From Zoogloeaceae bacterium (GTDB lineage Bacteria; Pseudomonadota; Gammaproteobacteria; Burkholderiales; Rhodocyclaceae), in assembly GCA_031267345.1 (NCBI GenBank), contig JAIRZG010000245.1:1-21611 (forward strand): a DNA stretch of 21,611 bases, given 5' to 3'. Below are positions 14,198 through 21,611 of the stretch, piece by piece (within the stretch, counting starts at the first letter, position 1; every line of letters starts with the position of its first letter). The notes under the pieces were generated by a model. It saw only the letters and a program-made list of their open reading frames with translations. It ran no database searches and was not told the DNA's origin. Position numbers and translations under genes: made by a program.

Positions 14198-15952
14198 TTA
14201 TTTTTCCAGCACATAGACGCCGGGCGCATCCGCCAGCGCCGGGTATCTGCGGTTGGAGACGGGCGGCGCGTCAATCAATGCGCCGCCGCGCGCTTCCAGC
14301 CAGACTTTCCATTCTTCCCACCAGGTGCCGGGTTGCTTTTTGCTGCGTTTCATCCAGTCTTCATAGCGTTCATTCGGGCCGGGTTCGCCTGACCAGAAAG
14401 CGCGTTTGGGCGGGTTGACCGGCGGATTGACAATGCCGACGATGTGACCGGAAGTCGACAGCACGAAATGCACCGGCGCATTCTCATTGACATACTTGCG
14501 GATGCGGTAGCACTGTATCCACGGCGCGATGTGATCATCGATCGCCGTAACCGCGTAAAGCGGTTGGGTGATGCGGTGCAGGTCTATCGGTTGTCCGGCG
14601 ATAGTCAGGCGGTCGCGTTTGACGAGATTGTTGTTGAGGTACATCTCGCGCAGATAGTAACTGTGCATGGCGTAGGGCATACGGGTGGAATCGACGTTCC
14701 AGAACAGCACATCGAAGGGCGGCAGGGTTTCGCCGTACAGATAGCTGTGCACCCAGTAATGCCAGATCAGGCTGTTGGAGCGCAGGAGGCGGAAAGAGGA
14801 GGCCATGTCGCGGCCTTCCAGAAAGCCTTTTTGCGCCATGGTTTCTTCCAGCGCGTCAATGCCCGCCTCGTTGATGAAGACCTCGATGTCGCCGGGACGG
14901 GAAAAATCCGTAAGGGTGGTAAACAAAGTCCAGTCCGCCACCGGTATCTTGTCCGGGCCATACTGACGGTTGGCCCAGGCCATCCAGGCGCTGACCAGCG
15001 TACCGCCAATGCAATAGCCCGCGATATGCAACTTGGGAACCTGGTGGAAATCCAGCACCTTCTTCACCGCTTCATCCGCGCCTTCGATCAGATAATCATC
15101 GAAGGTGACGCCGGCCATGTCCGCCGTGGGATTTTTCCAGCTGGTGATGAATACGGAAAACCCCTGATCGACCAGATATTTGACCAGGCTCTTTTTGGCG
15201 GTCAAGTCGAGAATATAGAACTTGTTGATCCAGGGCGTGACGATCAGGATGGGAACGGAATGCACCTGTTTGGTGGTCGGCGTGTAATGGATGATTTCCA
15301 GCAGACGGTTACGATAAATCACCTTGCCGGGCGTGGTCGCCAAATCCTTGCCCACCGTGAAGGCGTTTTCTTCCACCATCAGGATGTTGTTCGCCTTGGC
15401 GTCGCGGAGGAAATTCTGCATCCCGTTCGTCAGACTCTCGCCGTGGCTTTCCACGAATTTACGCAGGGCGATGGGATTGGTCCAGAAAAAATTGGTCGGC
15501 GCGACCGCGTTCAGCCATTTGCGTAGCCAGAAGGCGGCGCGACGCCGCTCCTTGCCGTTCATGCCGGGCGTTTCAAAATACATGTCCTGCAAGCGATGGG
15601 TGAAGGCCAGATACCATTCCTTGAGGATGTCCCAGGAAGCCGTATCGCTCCAGGCCGGATCGGCAAAGCGGGTATCGTCGGCGTGTGGCAACACCACGTC
15701 TTCCGAGGGGATGCCAAGGGCGCGGCGCGCGGTATGCGCCTGTAGCGCCAGCAGGTCGCCGGAGAGCGCGGCGACAGCGCGGGAAAGCTCCTGCGGATGC
15801 ATCAACCAGGCCGCGTGGGCATTGAGCATGGCGCTGGTGACGCCGAAAGGATCCAGATGCTTGCTGATGTTCTCACCCAGGGCTTCCAGCGGACTGGCCT
15901 CATTGATATCGAAGCCCTTGTGTTCGGTTGATGAAGGCGGTTTGGCGCTCAT
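14198..15952 (-). CDS. phaC: Class I poly(3-hydroxyalkanoate) synthase
   Basis: A 584-residue enzyme that polymerises (R)-3-hydroxyacyl-CoA into PHA storage granules. The N-terminal PhaC_N domain is followed by an alpha/beta-hydrolase core. The lipase-like box is GYCIGG (312-317) with nucleophile C314, and the triad is completed by D473 (DDHIAPW) and H503 (SGHIVGIVNP). Other signatures are TPWINKFYILDL, FITSWKNP and FNVD-like LFWNVDSTRMP. The length is normal for class I. The ATG at 15952 gives MSAKPPSSTEHKGFD and has AGGAGA 8 bases upstream. The frame stays open further upstream without homology. It diverges from a universal stress gene. No phaA, phaB, phaP or phaR is in the window. Confidence 0.97.
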   Translation of the reverse strand: MSAKPPSSTEHKGFDINEASPLEALGENISKHLDPFGVTSAMLNAHAAWLMHPQELSRAVAALSGDLLALQAHTARRALGIPSEDVVLPHADDTRFADPAWSDTASWDILKEWYLAFTHRLQDMYFETPGMNGKERRRAAFWLRKWLNAVAPTNFFWTNPIALRKFVESHGESLTNGMQNFLRDAKANNILMVEENAFTVGKDLATTPGKVIYRNRLLEIIHYTPTTKQVHSVPILIVTPWINKFYILDLTAKKSLVKYLVDQGFSVFITSWKNPTADMAGVTFDDYLIEGADEAVKKVLDFHQVPKLHIAGYCIGGTLVSAWMAWANRQYGPDKIPVADWTLFTTLTDFSRPGDIEVFINEAGIDALEETMAQKGFLEGRDMASSFRLLRSNSLIWHYWVHSYLYGETLPPFDVLFWNVDSTRMPYAMHSYYLREMYLNNNLVKRDRLTIAGQPIDLHRITQPLYAVTAIDDHIAPWIQCYRIRKYVNENAPVHFVLSTSGHIVGIVNPPVNPPKRAFWSGEPGPNERYEDWMKRSKKQPGTWWEEWKVWLEARGGALIDAPPVSNRRYPALADAPGVYVLEK

Positions 15953-15980
15953 GGGGTCTCTCCTAACGTATAACCCCGCC

Positions 15981-15989
15981 TTTATACCA
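15981..15989 (-). promoter_or_regulatory. Candidate extended -10 promoter for phaC
   Basis: The minus strand reads TGGTATAAA (15989-15981), an extended -10 (TGn plus TATAAA) 28 bases upstream of the phaC ATG. No matching -35 is present at normal spacing, so this is tentative. The 153-bp gap between phaC and the stress gene otherwise shows no clear operator. Confidence 0.35.
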
Positions 15990-16105
15990 CATCCGGATTC
16001 AAAGGCGGATACGCGCAGTTTGGGCAATTCGCGGATAATACGGGAAGGTGAATCCTGATGACAGTCTTTAACAAAGCATGACAACCGCCATGAAAGGAGA
16101 ACAAC

Positions 16106-16549
16106 ATGTTCAAACACATTCTGCTGCCGACAGACGGGACGGAACTTTCCAACAAGACCGTGCGTCATGCGGTGGTTTTTGCGCGCGAAACGGGCGCGCG
16201 GATTACGGCCTTTTTCGCCAAGCCGGAATATCCTGTCACCTATTTTGGCGAAGGCGCGCTCATTGATCCGACTTCGCCGGAAAAATTCGCGGAGATGGCG
16301 GAGCAACAGGCCAGGGAGGTATTCGCCTTCGTGCTTCAGGAATGCCGGGAAGCGGGCGTGGAATGCCAGACCATCAGCGCGAACAGCGATATTCCCTATG
16401 AAGCTATCATCAACGCTGCCAACCAGAACGGTTGCGACCTGATTTTCATGGCCTCGCATGGTCGCCGGGGCATCAGCGGTCTGCTGTTGGGTAGCGAAAC
16501 CAACAAGGTGCTGACCCACTCGCAGATTCCGGTGCTGGTCTATCGGTGA
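16106..16549 (+). CDS. Universal stress protein, UspA family
   Basis: A single-domain 147-residue cytoplasmic Usp. It starts MFKHILLPTDGTELS (beta-strand 1 with the family's conserved Asp). It ends with SHGRRGISGLLLGSETNKVL and PVLVYR, corresponding to the ATP-binding G-x9-G-S/T loop. The first Gly of the MJ0577-type motif is Ala here (MASHG). Such proteins dimerise, usually bind ATP and act in stress survival. The ATG at 16106 has AAAGGAGA eight bases upstream. A short out-of-frame ATG at 16078 is ignored. It is divergent from phaC and convergent with fabI. In PHA-storing bacteria a Usp beside phaC suggests a link to starvation or low oxygen, but that is inference. Confidence 0.94.
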   Translation: MFKHILLPTDGTELSNKTVRHAVVFARETGARITAFFAKPEYPVTYFGEGALIDPTSPEKFAEMAEQQAREVFAFVLQECREAGVECQTISANSDIPYEAIINAANQNGCDLIFMASHGRRGISGLLLGSETNKVLTHSQIPVLVYR

Positions 16550-16618
16550 CGGGGTAAAGACGCGGAGAGGCGGTTTGGCGTTGGCGCCGCCAGCTTCCCC
16601 GCGCGTCAGGCGACGGGA

Positions 16619-17383
16619 TCAGCCGACGACGTTGTAGCCGCCGTCGATGTGGATGGTGCCGCCGGTCATGGTTTTGGCGACATCGCTGGCGAGGAAGGCC
16701 GCCAGCGCGCCTACGTCTTCGATGGAGACCAGTGTATGCAGCGGCGCGCGTTCAACGGCTTTTTCCATCAGTTTGTCAAACGACTTGATGCCGGAAGCGG
16801 CGCGGGTTTTCAGGGGGCCGGGGGAAATGGCGTGTACGCGAATGCCCTTGGGACCCAGTTCCGCCGCCAGATAGCGGGCGACCGATTGCAGCGCCGCCTT
16901 GACCGGCCCCATCATGCCGTAGTTGTTGATCACTTCGTCCGCGCCCATGTAGCTCATGGTCAGCAGGCAGCCGCCGTCCTGCATCAGCGGTTCCGCCAGT
17001 CTGGCCATACGCGCGAAGGAATGACAGGAAATATCCATGGCGCGCATAAACCCTTCGCGGCTGCAATCGGTGACGCGCCCATGCAGGTCGTCCTTGGGCG
17101 CGAAGGCGATGGAATGCAGCACAAAATCCAGTCGTCCCCATTTTTCTTCGATGCGCTTGAACACCGCTTCGAGTTCGCCGGGTTGTTCCACATCCAGCGG
17201 CTCGATGATATTCGCGCCCAGGATTTCCGCCAGGGGCCGCACATGCGGTTCGGCCTTGGCGTTCAGATAGGTGATGGCAAGGTCCGCGCCGCAAAGCTCA
17301 AACGCTCTGGCGCAGCCATAGGCGATGCTTTGATTGTTGGCGACGCCGACAACCAGCCCTTTTTTTCCGTGCAAATTAAACAT
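16619..17383 (-). CDS. fabI: Enoyl-[acyl-carrier-protein] reductase (NADH), FabI type
   Basis: A 254-residue short-chain dehydrogenase that performs the last reduction in each round of fatty-acid elongation. The nucleotide site is GVANNQSIAYG (13-23), the FabI-specific form of the glycine motif. The catalytic set is Y145, Y155 and K162 in SYMGADEVINNYGMMGPVKA, matching E. coli Y146, Y156 and K163. ISPGPLKTRAASGI forms the substrate-binding loop and is the region bound by diazaborines and triclosan. The ATG at 17383 gives MFNLHGKKGLVVGVAN, and GGAG lies 11 bases upstream. It is 60 bp downstream of hypF on the same strand and has its own candidate -10. No intrinsic terminator is visible in the 69 bp before the convergent usp stop. 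Confidence 0.97.
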   Translation of the reverse strand: MFNLHGKKGLVVGVANNQSIAYGCARAFELCGADLAITYLNAKAEPHVRPLAEILGANIIEPLDVEQPGELEAVFKRIEEKWGRLDFVLHSIAFAPKDDLHGRVTDCSREGFMRAMDISCHSFARMARLAEPLMQDGGCLLTMSYMGADEVINNYGMMGPVKAALQSVARYLAAELGPKGIRVHAISPGPLKTRAASGIKSFDKLMEKAVERAPLHTLVSIEDVGALAAFLASDVAKTMTGGTIHIDGGYNVVG

Positions 17384-17415
17384 TTTTGGGGTTACTCCGT
17401 TTGAAAAAACGCAAC

Positions 17416-17421
17416 AGTATA
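17416..17421 (-). promoter_or_regulatory. Candidate -10 element for fabI (TATACT)
   Basis: TATACT is read on the minus strand from 17421 to 17416, 32 bases before the fabI ATG, within the hypF-fabI gap. A TTGACT lies upstream, but only 6 bp away, too close to act as its -35. Independent fabI transcription is therefore only suggested. Confidence 0.3.
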
Positions 17422-17443
17422 AACCGAAGTCAAGGCAGCGCTT

Positions 17444-19876
17444 TCAATTTGTCATTCCTGCAAGGATTTTTGCCCTTGCCGCCCACGCCTGCCCCAGCGC
17501 CAGACCGCCATCGCCGGGCGGCGCGGCATGAGGGAGATAAAGCGTCAGATGAGCGGCGGCGCAGGCTTTCATGAGCTGTTGGACGAGCAGGGCGTTTTGC
17601 AGACAGCCGCCTGCGGCGACGAGGGCGCGAATGCCAGTTTTTTCGGCAACGGCGGCAACCCAATGAACGAGCGCGCGCGCAAGGCTCGCGTGGAAACAGG
17701 CCGCGCCCCGCGCGGTGTCGGCTTCCGTCAGCAGGGAAAGCAGCAGAGGCGAAAGATCGAGGACGCCCGCGTTCAGGACGCAAGTCCGGGCGAGCGGCAG
17801 CGCTTCGCTGTCGCCGTGCGTTGCCGCATGGCGCAAGGCCAGGCTTTCCAGTTGCGTCGCCGCCTGCGCTTCGTACTGATTCACGGCGCAAACCCCCAAC
17901 AACGCGGCGGCGGCGTCGAATACCCGTCCCATGCTGGTGGTCGGCGGGCAATTCAGCTTTTTTTCCAGCAAGGCGACCAGCATTTGCGCGGCGGCATTCA
18001 GGGCCAGCGCGGGAAAACGACGCTCGAGCCAGTCTTCGACGCGCGCCGCTGCGCCCGCCTGATGCAGCAGGGCGACGCCCATGCGCCAGGGTTCAAGCGC
18101 CGCCTTGTCGCCGCCGGGCAGGGGCAAGAGATGTCCCAAACGACGACAATCGGCCTGTTCCACCCGCAACAGTTCGCCGCCCCACAACGCGCCGTCCGTC
18201 CCCAGGCCAACGCCATCCAGCGCCAGACCCAGCACAGGTTCATGCAGGTGACGCTCGGCGCAGACTGCGGCGATATGGGCGTGATGGTGGGCAATGCCTG
18301 TCGCGGGAACGGAAAGCCGCGCCGCCAGCGTTTGCGCCAGCTGCGTGGAAGGATAATCCGGATGCAGATCGTGTGCGATGACAACGGGTTTGACCGCCAG
18401 CGTCCGCATCAGGTGTTCGACGGTTTCTTCCAGAAAAATCAGGCTGGCGGCGTTCTGCAGGCTGCCGATGTGCTGGGACAAAAACGCTTCGCGTCCACGG
18501 GTGAGACAAAGCGCGTTCTTGAGATACGCGCCCAGCGCCAGCACAGGCGGGCCATCGTCCACCAGAGGGATGGCGACGGGCGTATAGCCTCTGGCGCGAC
18601 GGATGAAAATCGGCGCGGCGTTTTGCGTCGGCAACAACAGGCTGTCGTCGCAGCGCGTCACGATGTCGCGCTCATGCAGCCAGAAGGCGTCGGCAATGTC
18701 GGCAAGTCGCGTCAGGGCTTCCGCGTTATCACGCGCCAGCGGCTCGCCGCCGGGGTTGGCGCTGGTCATGACGAGGAGCGTGGCTTGCGCGGTCGTTGTC
18801 CAGTCCATGCCTTGCGGACATCCTGCCGCTGTGTGCAGCAGCAGCCACTGCATGGCGGTGGCGGGCAGCATCACGCCCAGTCGTTCGAGATCGGGCGCAA
18901 CGCCGGAAAGTCCGGCTTTGGCGGGTAAAAGCACGATGGGACGGGCTTCATGCGTCAGCAGTCGGGCGGCGGTGGCATTCACGTCCACCCAGGTTGCGAG
19001 GCTGGACAGATTGGTCGCCATGAGCGCAAAGGGTTTGGCGTCGCGGTTTTTGCGCTGGCGCAGACGTTCGATGGCGGCGGGATTTTGCGCGTCGCAAACC
19101 AGATGGAAGCCGCCCAATCCCTTGATCGCCACGATGCCGCCCGCCTGAACGCGCCGCCACGCGCCCGCCGCCGGGTCTTCGGCAAGCGGCTGCCCTTTGG
19201 CGCCCAGCAGGTAATGCGCGGGGCCGCAGACGGGACAGGCGGCGGCCTCGGCGTGAAAGCGGCGGTCAGCGGGATTCGCGTATTCGGCGGCGCAATCCGC
19301 GCATAGCGGATAGGGCGCGAGGCTGGTGGCGGCGCGCTGATAAGGCAGATGACGGGTGACGCTGTAGCGTGGGCCGCAGCGGGTGCAGGCGAGCAGGGGA
19401 TAGCGGTAACGACGGCTTTGGGGGTCAAACAATTCCGCCAGGCAGTCGGGGCATAGCGCCAGATCGGGGCCGATAGCCGTAGTCAATCCTGCCGTCGCCG
19501 TGCTTTCACGAATGCGAAAGTCCATGCAGCCTTCGCGGGCGGCGGGCGTTCGCCGAATCTGCTCAATCCGCGCCAGAGATGGCATGGCTTCGGTCAGGCG
19601 CGCCAAAAAATCCGCCTGCCGCGCCGCATCGCCTTCGAGGTGAATCTCCACGCCCTGCGCGGTATTACGCACCCAACCCGCCAGCCGCAAGTCCGTCGCC
19701 AATCGCCAGACCGCAGGCCGGAATCCCACCCCCTGCACCAGACCGCTGATCAGGAATTCAAAGGACGGGGATTCAGAAGACGGAGGACAGAGGACAGAGG
19801 ATGGCGCGGTTCGTTCAGGCTGCGCCTTCACGGCAGCGGCACGGGGACGCTCCGGCGGCGGACTGTTTTCTGTCAT
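17444..19876 (-). CDS. hypF: Carbamoyltransferase HypF, [NiFe]-hydrogenase maturation
   Basis: An 810-residue protein that makes the carbamoyl group, later cyanide ligands, of the [NiFe] active site from carbamoyl phosphate and passes it to HypE. Domain order is complete. The acylphosphatase domain has VQGVGFRP (47-54) and GWVRNT (67-72). Two zinc fingers follow (C142/145/164/167 and C192/195/214/217), then a YrdC-like domain (KGLGGFHLVCDA, 252-263) and a Kae1-like domain (HHHAHIAAV, 530-538, and GGCLQNALL near the end). The start is uncertain: ATG 19876 is preferred over TTG 19900. About 40 residues precede the normal acylphosphatase start, partly encoded by a low-complexity repeat. No other hyp or hydrogenase gene is in the window. 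It lies between rng and fabI on the same strand. Confidence 0.95.
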   Translation of the reverse strand: MTENSPPPERPRAAAVKAQPERTAPSSVLCPPSSESPSFEFLISGLVQGVGFRPAVWRLATDLRLAGWVRNTAQGVEIHLEGDAARQADFLARLTEAMPSLARIEQIRRTPAAREGCMDFRIRESTATAGLTTAIGPDLALCPDCLAELFDPQSRRYRYPLLACTRCGPRYSVTRHLPYQRAATSLAPYPLCADCAAEYANPADRRFHAEAAACPVCGPAHYLLGAKGQPLAEDPAAGAWRRVQAGGIVAIKGLGGFHLVCDAQNPAAIERLRQRKNRDAKPFALMATNLSSLATWVDVNATAARLLTHEARPIVLLPAKAGLSGVAPDLERLGVMLPATAMQWLLLHTAAGCPQGMDWTTTAQATLLVMTSANPGGEPLARDNAEALTRLADIADAFWLHERDIVTRCDDSLLLPTQNAAPIFIRRARGYTPVAIPLVDDGPPVLALGAYLKNALCLTRGREAFLSQHIGSLQNAASLIFLEETVEHLMRTLAVKPVVIAHDLHPDYPSTQLAQTLAARLSVPATGIAHHHAHIAAVCAERHLHEPVLGLALDGVGLGTDGALWGGELLRVEQADCRRLGHLLPLPGGDKAALEPWRMGVALLHQAGAAARVEDWLERRFPALALNAAAQMLVALLEKKLNCPPTTSMGRVFDAAAALLGVCAVNQYEAQAATQLESLALRHAATHGDSEALPLARTCVLNAGVLDLSPLLLSLLTEADTARGAACFHASLARALVHWVAAVAEKTGIRALVAAGGCLQNALLVQQLMKACAAAHLTLYLPHAAPPGDGGLALGQAWAARAKILAGMTN
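19749..19800. repeat. Low-complexity AGGACAG repeat inside the 5' end of hypF
   Basis: The plus strand has GATCAGGAATTCAAAGGACG, then GGATTCAGAAGACGGAGGAC, then AGAGGACAGAGG. The unit AGGACAG is tandemly repeated at 19785-19798. It encodes HypF residues about 26-43 (SSVLCPPSSESPSFEF), ahead of the conserved acylphosphatase motif. Related segments occur at 5266-5294 and 12790-12812. Confidence 0.55.
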
Positions 19877-19918
19877 TTTCGGCGGATTGCCCCGGCGCAA
19901 AACACCACTTTGCGCCGC

Positions 19919-21382
19919 CTACAACAATACGATGTCGTACTGTTCGCAGGCGTAGCTGGCTTCGGCCTGGAGGGAGACGGGTTTGCCGATTTCGTCGGAG
20001 AGCATGGCGAGCGCCTGGGATTCTTCGTTGAGCAGCAGGTCGATTACGGCGGGAACCGCCAACACGCGGTATTCGCGCGCGTCGAACTGGCGGGCTTCGC
20101 GCAGCAACTCGCGCAGGATTTCGTAGGCGGTGGTGCGGGCGGTCTTCACTTCGCCGCGTCCGGCGCAAGTGGGGCAGGATTCGCACAGGATATGCGCCAG
20201 CGATTCGCGGGTGCGCTTGCGGGTCATTTCCACCAGACCCAGCGCGGTGAAGCCGCTGACGGTCAGGCGGGTATGGTCGCGTTCCAGCGCCTTGTTGAAT
20301 TCGGCGAGCACCGCCTTCCGGTGTTCGCGGTTTTCCATGTCGATAAAATCGACGATGATGATGCCGCCAAGATTACGCAGCCGGAGTTGTCGGGCGATGG
20401 ACTGCGCGGCTTCCAGATTGGTTTTGAAGATAGTGTCATCGAAGTTGCGTAAGCCGACAAAGCCGCCGGTATTCACGTCGATGGTGGTCATGGCCTCGTT
20501 CTGGTCGAGAATCAGGTAGCCGCCGGATTTCAGGTCGACGCGTCTGGACAGCGCCTTTTCGATTTCATCCTCGACGCCGTGCAGATCGAACAGCGGACGC
20601 GCTCCGGCGTAGCATTCGATAAGCGGCAACATCGTCGGCATGTATTCGCGGGCGAAATCCTGCATAGCGGTCAGGTGCGCGCTGGAATCGGCGACGATGC
20701 GGGTGGTTTCGGGATTGACCAGATCGCGCAGCACCCGTTGCGCCAGATTGAGCTCCAGATACAGTGGACTGGGCGCGGCGGCGCTGCCGGCCTTGTCGCG
20801 GATGTCGCGCCAGAGTTTGCGAAGATAGGCGATGTCGTTGGTCAGTTCTTCGTCGCTGGCGTTTTCCGCCATCGTCCGCACGATGAAACCGCCTTCTTCT
20901 TCCGGCGCCAGCGAGGAGAGCCGCAGACGCAGGGATTCGCGTCCGGCTTCGTCCTCAATGCGCTGCGAAATGCCGATGTGTTTTTCCTGCGGCAGATAGA
21001 CCAGCATTCTTCCGGCCAGTGAAATTTGTGTGGAAAGCCGCGCTCCCTTGCTGCCCAGCGGATCCTTGATGACTTGCACCACCAGGCTTTGGCCTTCGGA
21101 GAGGAGGCGTTCTATGGGTTTTTGCGGTTCGCGCCCATGCTCGCCATTTTCCCGCGTCTGCCAGATGTCGGCGGCGTGCAGGAAAGCGGTGCGTTCCAGG
21201 CCGATGTCGATGAAGGCGGACTGCATCCCCGGCAGGATGCGGCTCACCCGTCCCAGATAGATGTTGCCGACCAGACCCAGACTGACGGCGCGCTCGATGT
21301 GCAATTCCTGCGCCACGCCTTGCGTCATGATGGCGACGCGGGTTTCCAGCGGCGAAAAATTGATGAGGATTTCTTCGGACAT
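19919..21382 (-). CDS. rng: Ribonuclease G (RNase E/G family)
   Basis: A 487-residue endoribonuclease, close to the 489 residues of E. coli RNase G. It processes the 16S rRNA 5' end and decays some mRNAs. Residues about 36-120 form the S1 domain (GNIYLGRVSRILPGMQSAF). The catalytic Mg sites are D302 in TTIDVNTGGFVG and D345 in IIIVDFIDMENREHR. The Zn-link is CPTCAGRG (403-410), with a small C-terminal domain after it. It has no long C-terminal scaffold, which argues for RNase G over RNase E. The ATG at 21382 gives MSEEILINFSPLETRVA, the family start. The 73 upstream in-frame residues come from a hairpin-rich non-coding region. A TAGAAT -10-like element lies about 30 bp upstream. hypF follows after 42 bp. 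Confidence 0.97.
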   Translation of the reverse strand: MSEEILINFSPLETRVAIMTQGVAQELHIERAVSLGLVGNIYLGRVSRILPGMQSAFIDIGLERTAFLHAADIWQTRENGEHGREPQKPIERLLSEGQSLVVQVIKDPLGSKGARLSTQISLAGRMLVYLPQEKHIGISQRIEDEAGRESLRLRLSSLAPEEEGGFIVRTMAENASDEELTNDIAYLRKLWRDIRDKAGSAAAPSPLYLELNLAQRVLRDLVNPETTRIVADSSAHLTAMQDFAREYMPTMLPLIECYAGARPLFDLHGVEDEIEKALSRRVDLKSGGYLILDQNEAMTTIDVNTGGFVGLRNFDDTIFKTNLEAAQSIARQLRLRNLGGIIIVDFIDMENREHRKAVLAEFNKALERDHTRLTVSGFTALGLVEMTRKRTRESLAHILCESCPTCAGRGEVKTARTTAYEILRELLREARQFDAREYRVLAVPAVIDLLLNEESQALAMLSDEIGKPVSLQAEASYACEQYDIVLL

Positions 21383-21494
21383 GGGCGGGTAAAATGGGAA
21401 AATTTTTACGATTCTACCTGAAGCCCGCTCGCGCGCCGGAATGTTGTGCGGCTTTCCGCGTCTTATCCACCAAGGTCTGCCAGCAAGAAATGAG

Positions 21495-21516
21495 CGACAG
21501 GCCTTCAGGCCTGTCG
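21495..21516. repeat. Hairpin 1 of the right-edge cluster
   Basis: CGACAGGCC (21495-21503) pairs perfectly with GGCCTGTCG (21508-21516) around loop TTCA. It lies about 113 bp upstream of the rng ATG. It is the first of three hairpins within 96 bp. Confidence 0.85.
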
Positions 21517-21525
21517 GTCTAACGT

Positions 21526-21558
21526 GTTTTGGAAGGGGTTTCTCTCCCCTCCCAAAAC
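21526..21558. repeat. Hairpin 2 of the right-edge cluster
   Basis: GTTTTGG (21526-21532) pairs with CCAAAAC (21552-21558). After one mismatch, AGGGG (21534-21538) pairs with CCCCT (21546-21550), leaving a 7-base pyrimidine-rich loop. Confidence 0.75.
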
Positions 21559-21570
21559 GGTCGCCTGAAA

Positions 21571-21611
21571 CCCCGCCCTTTAGGGCGGGGTAGGCTCCCA
21601 CCGCCCTAAAG
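21571..21611. repeat. Hairpin 3 plus partial inverted copy at window edge
   Basis: CCCCGCCC (21571-21578) pairs perfectly with GGGCGGGG (21583-21590) around TTTA. The last 11 bases of the window, CCGCCCTAAAG, are the exact inverted complement of CTTTAGGGCGG (21578-21588), so another related palindrome probably continues beyond the window. Subterminal hairpins of this CCCCGCCC-TTTA type are common at ends of IS200/IS605-family elements, but no transposase is visible. Confidence 0.7.

Noticed and set aside
15953..16519. 189-residue N-terminal extension of PhaC
   Set aside because: It overlaps the opposite universal stress gene and shows no PhaC homology. ATG 15952 has a good ribosome binding site and gives normal class I length.
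16550..16618. Terminator between the convergent usp and fabI genes
   Set aside because: There is a small GGCG-TTGG-CGCC stem, but no T-run on either strand. The support is insufficient.
19877..19900. TTG start for HypF at 19900
   Set aside because: It adds eight residues with a poor ribosome binding site. The ATG at 19876 is simpler, although either is possible.
21383..21601. 73-residue N-terminal extension of RNase G
   Set aside because: It is translated from the hairpin cluster. RNase G of normal length starts at ATG 21382 with the conserved MSEEILIN.
1..21611. CRISPR arrays, tRNA or rRNA genes, phage genes, toxin-antitoxin or restriction systems
   Set aside because: I looked on both strands and saw no regularly spaced repeats, no tRNA- or rRNA-like sequence, and no proteins of these families.

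Overview
This window is a GC-rich, densely coded stretch of what looks like a betaproteobacterial chromosome. I infer a Rhodocyclales- or Nitrosomonadales-like lineage from the gene families: argH next to an AlgZ/AlgR-type pair, a DUF3683-GlcD-GlcF fusion, a class I PHA synthase, FabI, AmpG, UbiE and RNase G. No 16S or complete phylogenetic marker is present, so the assignment is soft. The genes are almost entirely core metabolism and housekeeping. I found no CRISPR array, phage genes, transposase, tRNA or rRNA.

Left part (1-5300). The window opens in the 3' end of an EF-Tu gene, followed by rpsJ (S10). An intrinsic terminator stands directly after rpsJ, where rplC would normally be. A LytTR response regulator and its four-helix sensor kinase lie on the minus strand. 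The kinase diverges from argH (+) with only 30 bp between the start codons. argH is followed 4 bp later by an AmpG-like muropeptide permease.

Middle part (5300-14050, all minus). In transcription order this run holds a nitronate monooxygenase-like flavoprotein, a tiny lipoprotein-like ORF behind a good sigma70-type promoter, and a giant FAD/Fe-S D-2-hydroxyacid dehydrogenase-like fusion. These are followed by a PilZ-like protein of unknown role, possibly a 35-aa hydrophobic ORF, ubiE and a NodJ-type ABC-2 permease. Tight spacing and start/stop overlaps suggest that the last genes form one operon.

Right part (14050-21611). phaC (-) and a universal stress protein (+) diverge, which pairs carbon storage with stress. 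They are followed by fabI, hypF and rng, all on the minus strand in the order rng-hypF-fabI. The right edge carries a tight cluster of hairpins upstream of rng that the genes do not explain.

The most unusual signals are not gene systems. They are (i) the hairpin cluster at the right edge; (ii) a family of low-complexity AGGACAG/GATCAGG repeats in gaps and at gene ends, forming the tail of ampG and part of an N-terminal extension of hypF; (iii) the separation of rpsJ from the rest of the S10 operon and a codon-usage change inside the tuf fragment; and (iv) the uncharacterised PilZ-like protein. I do not see convincing evidence for a novel multi-gene defence or mobile system here.
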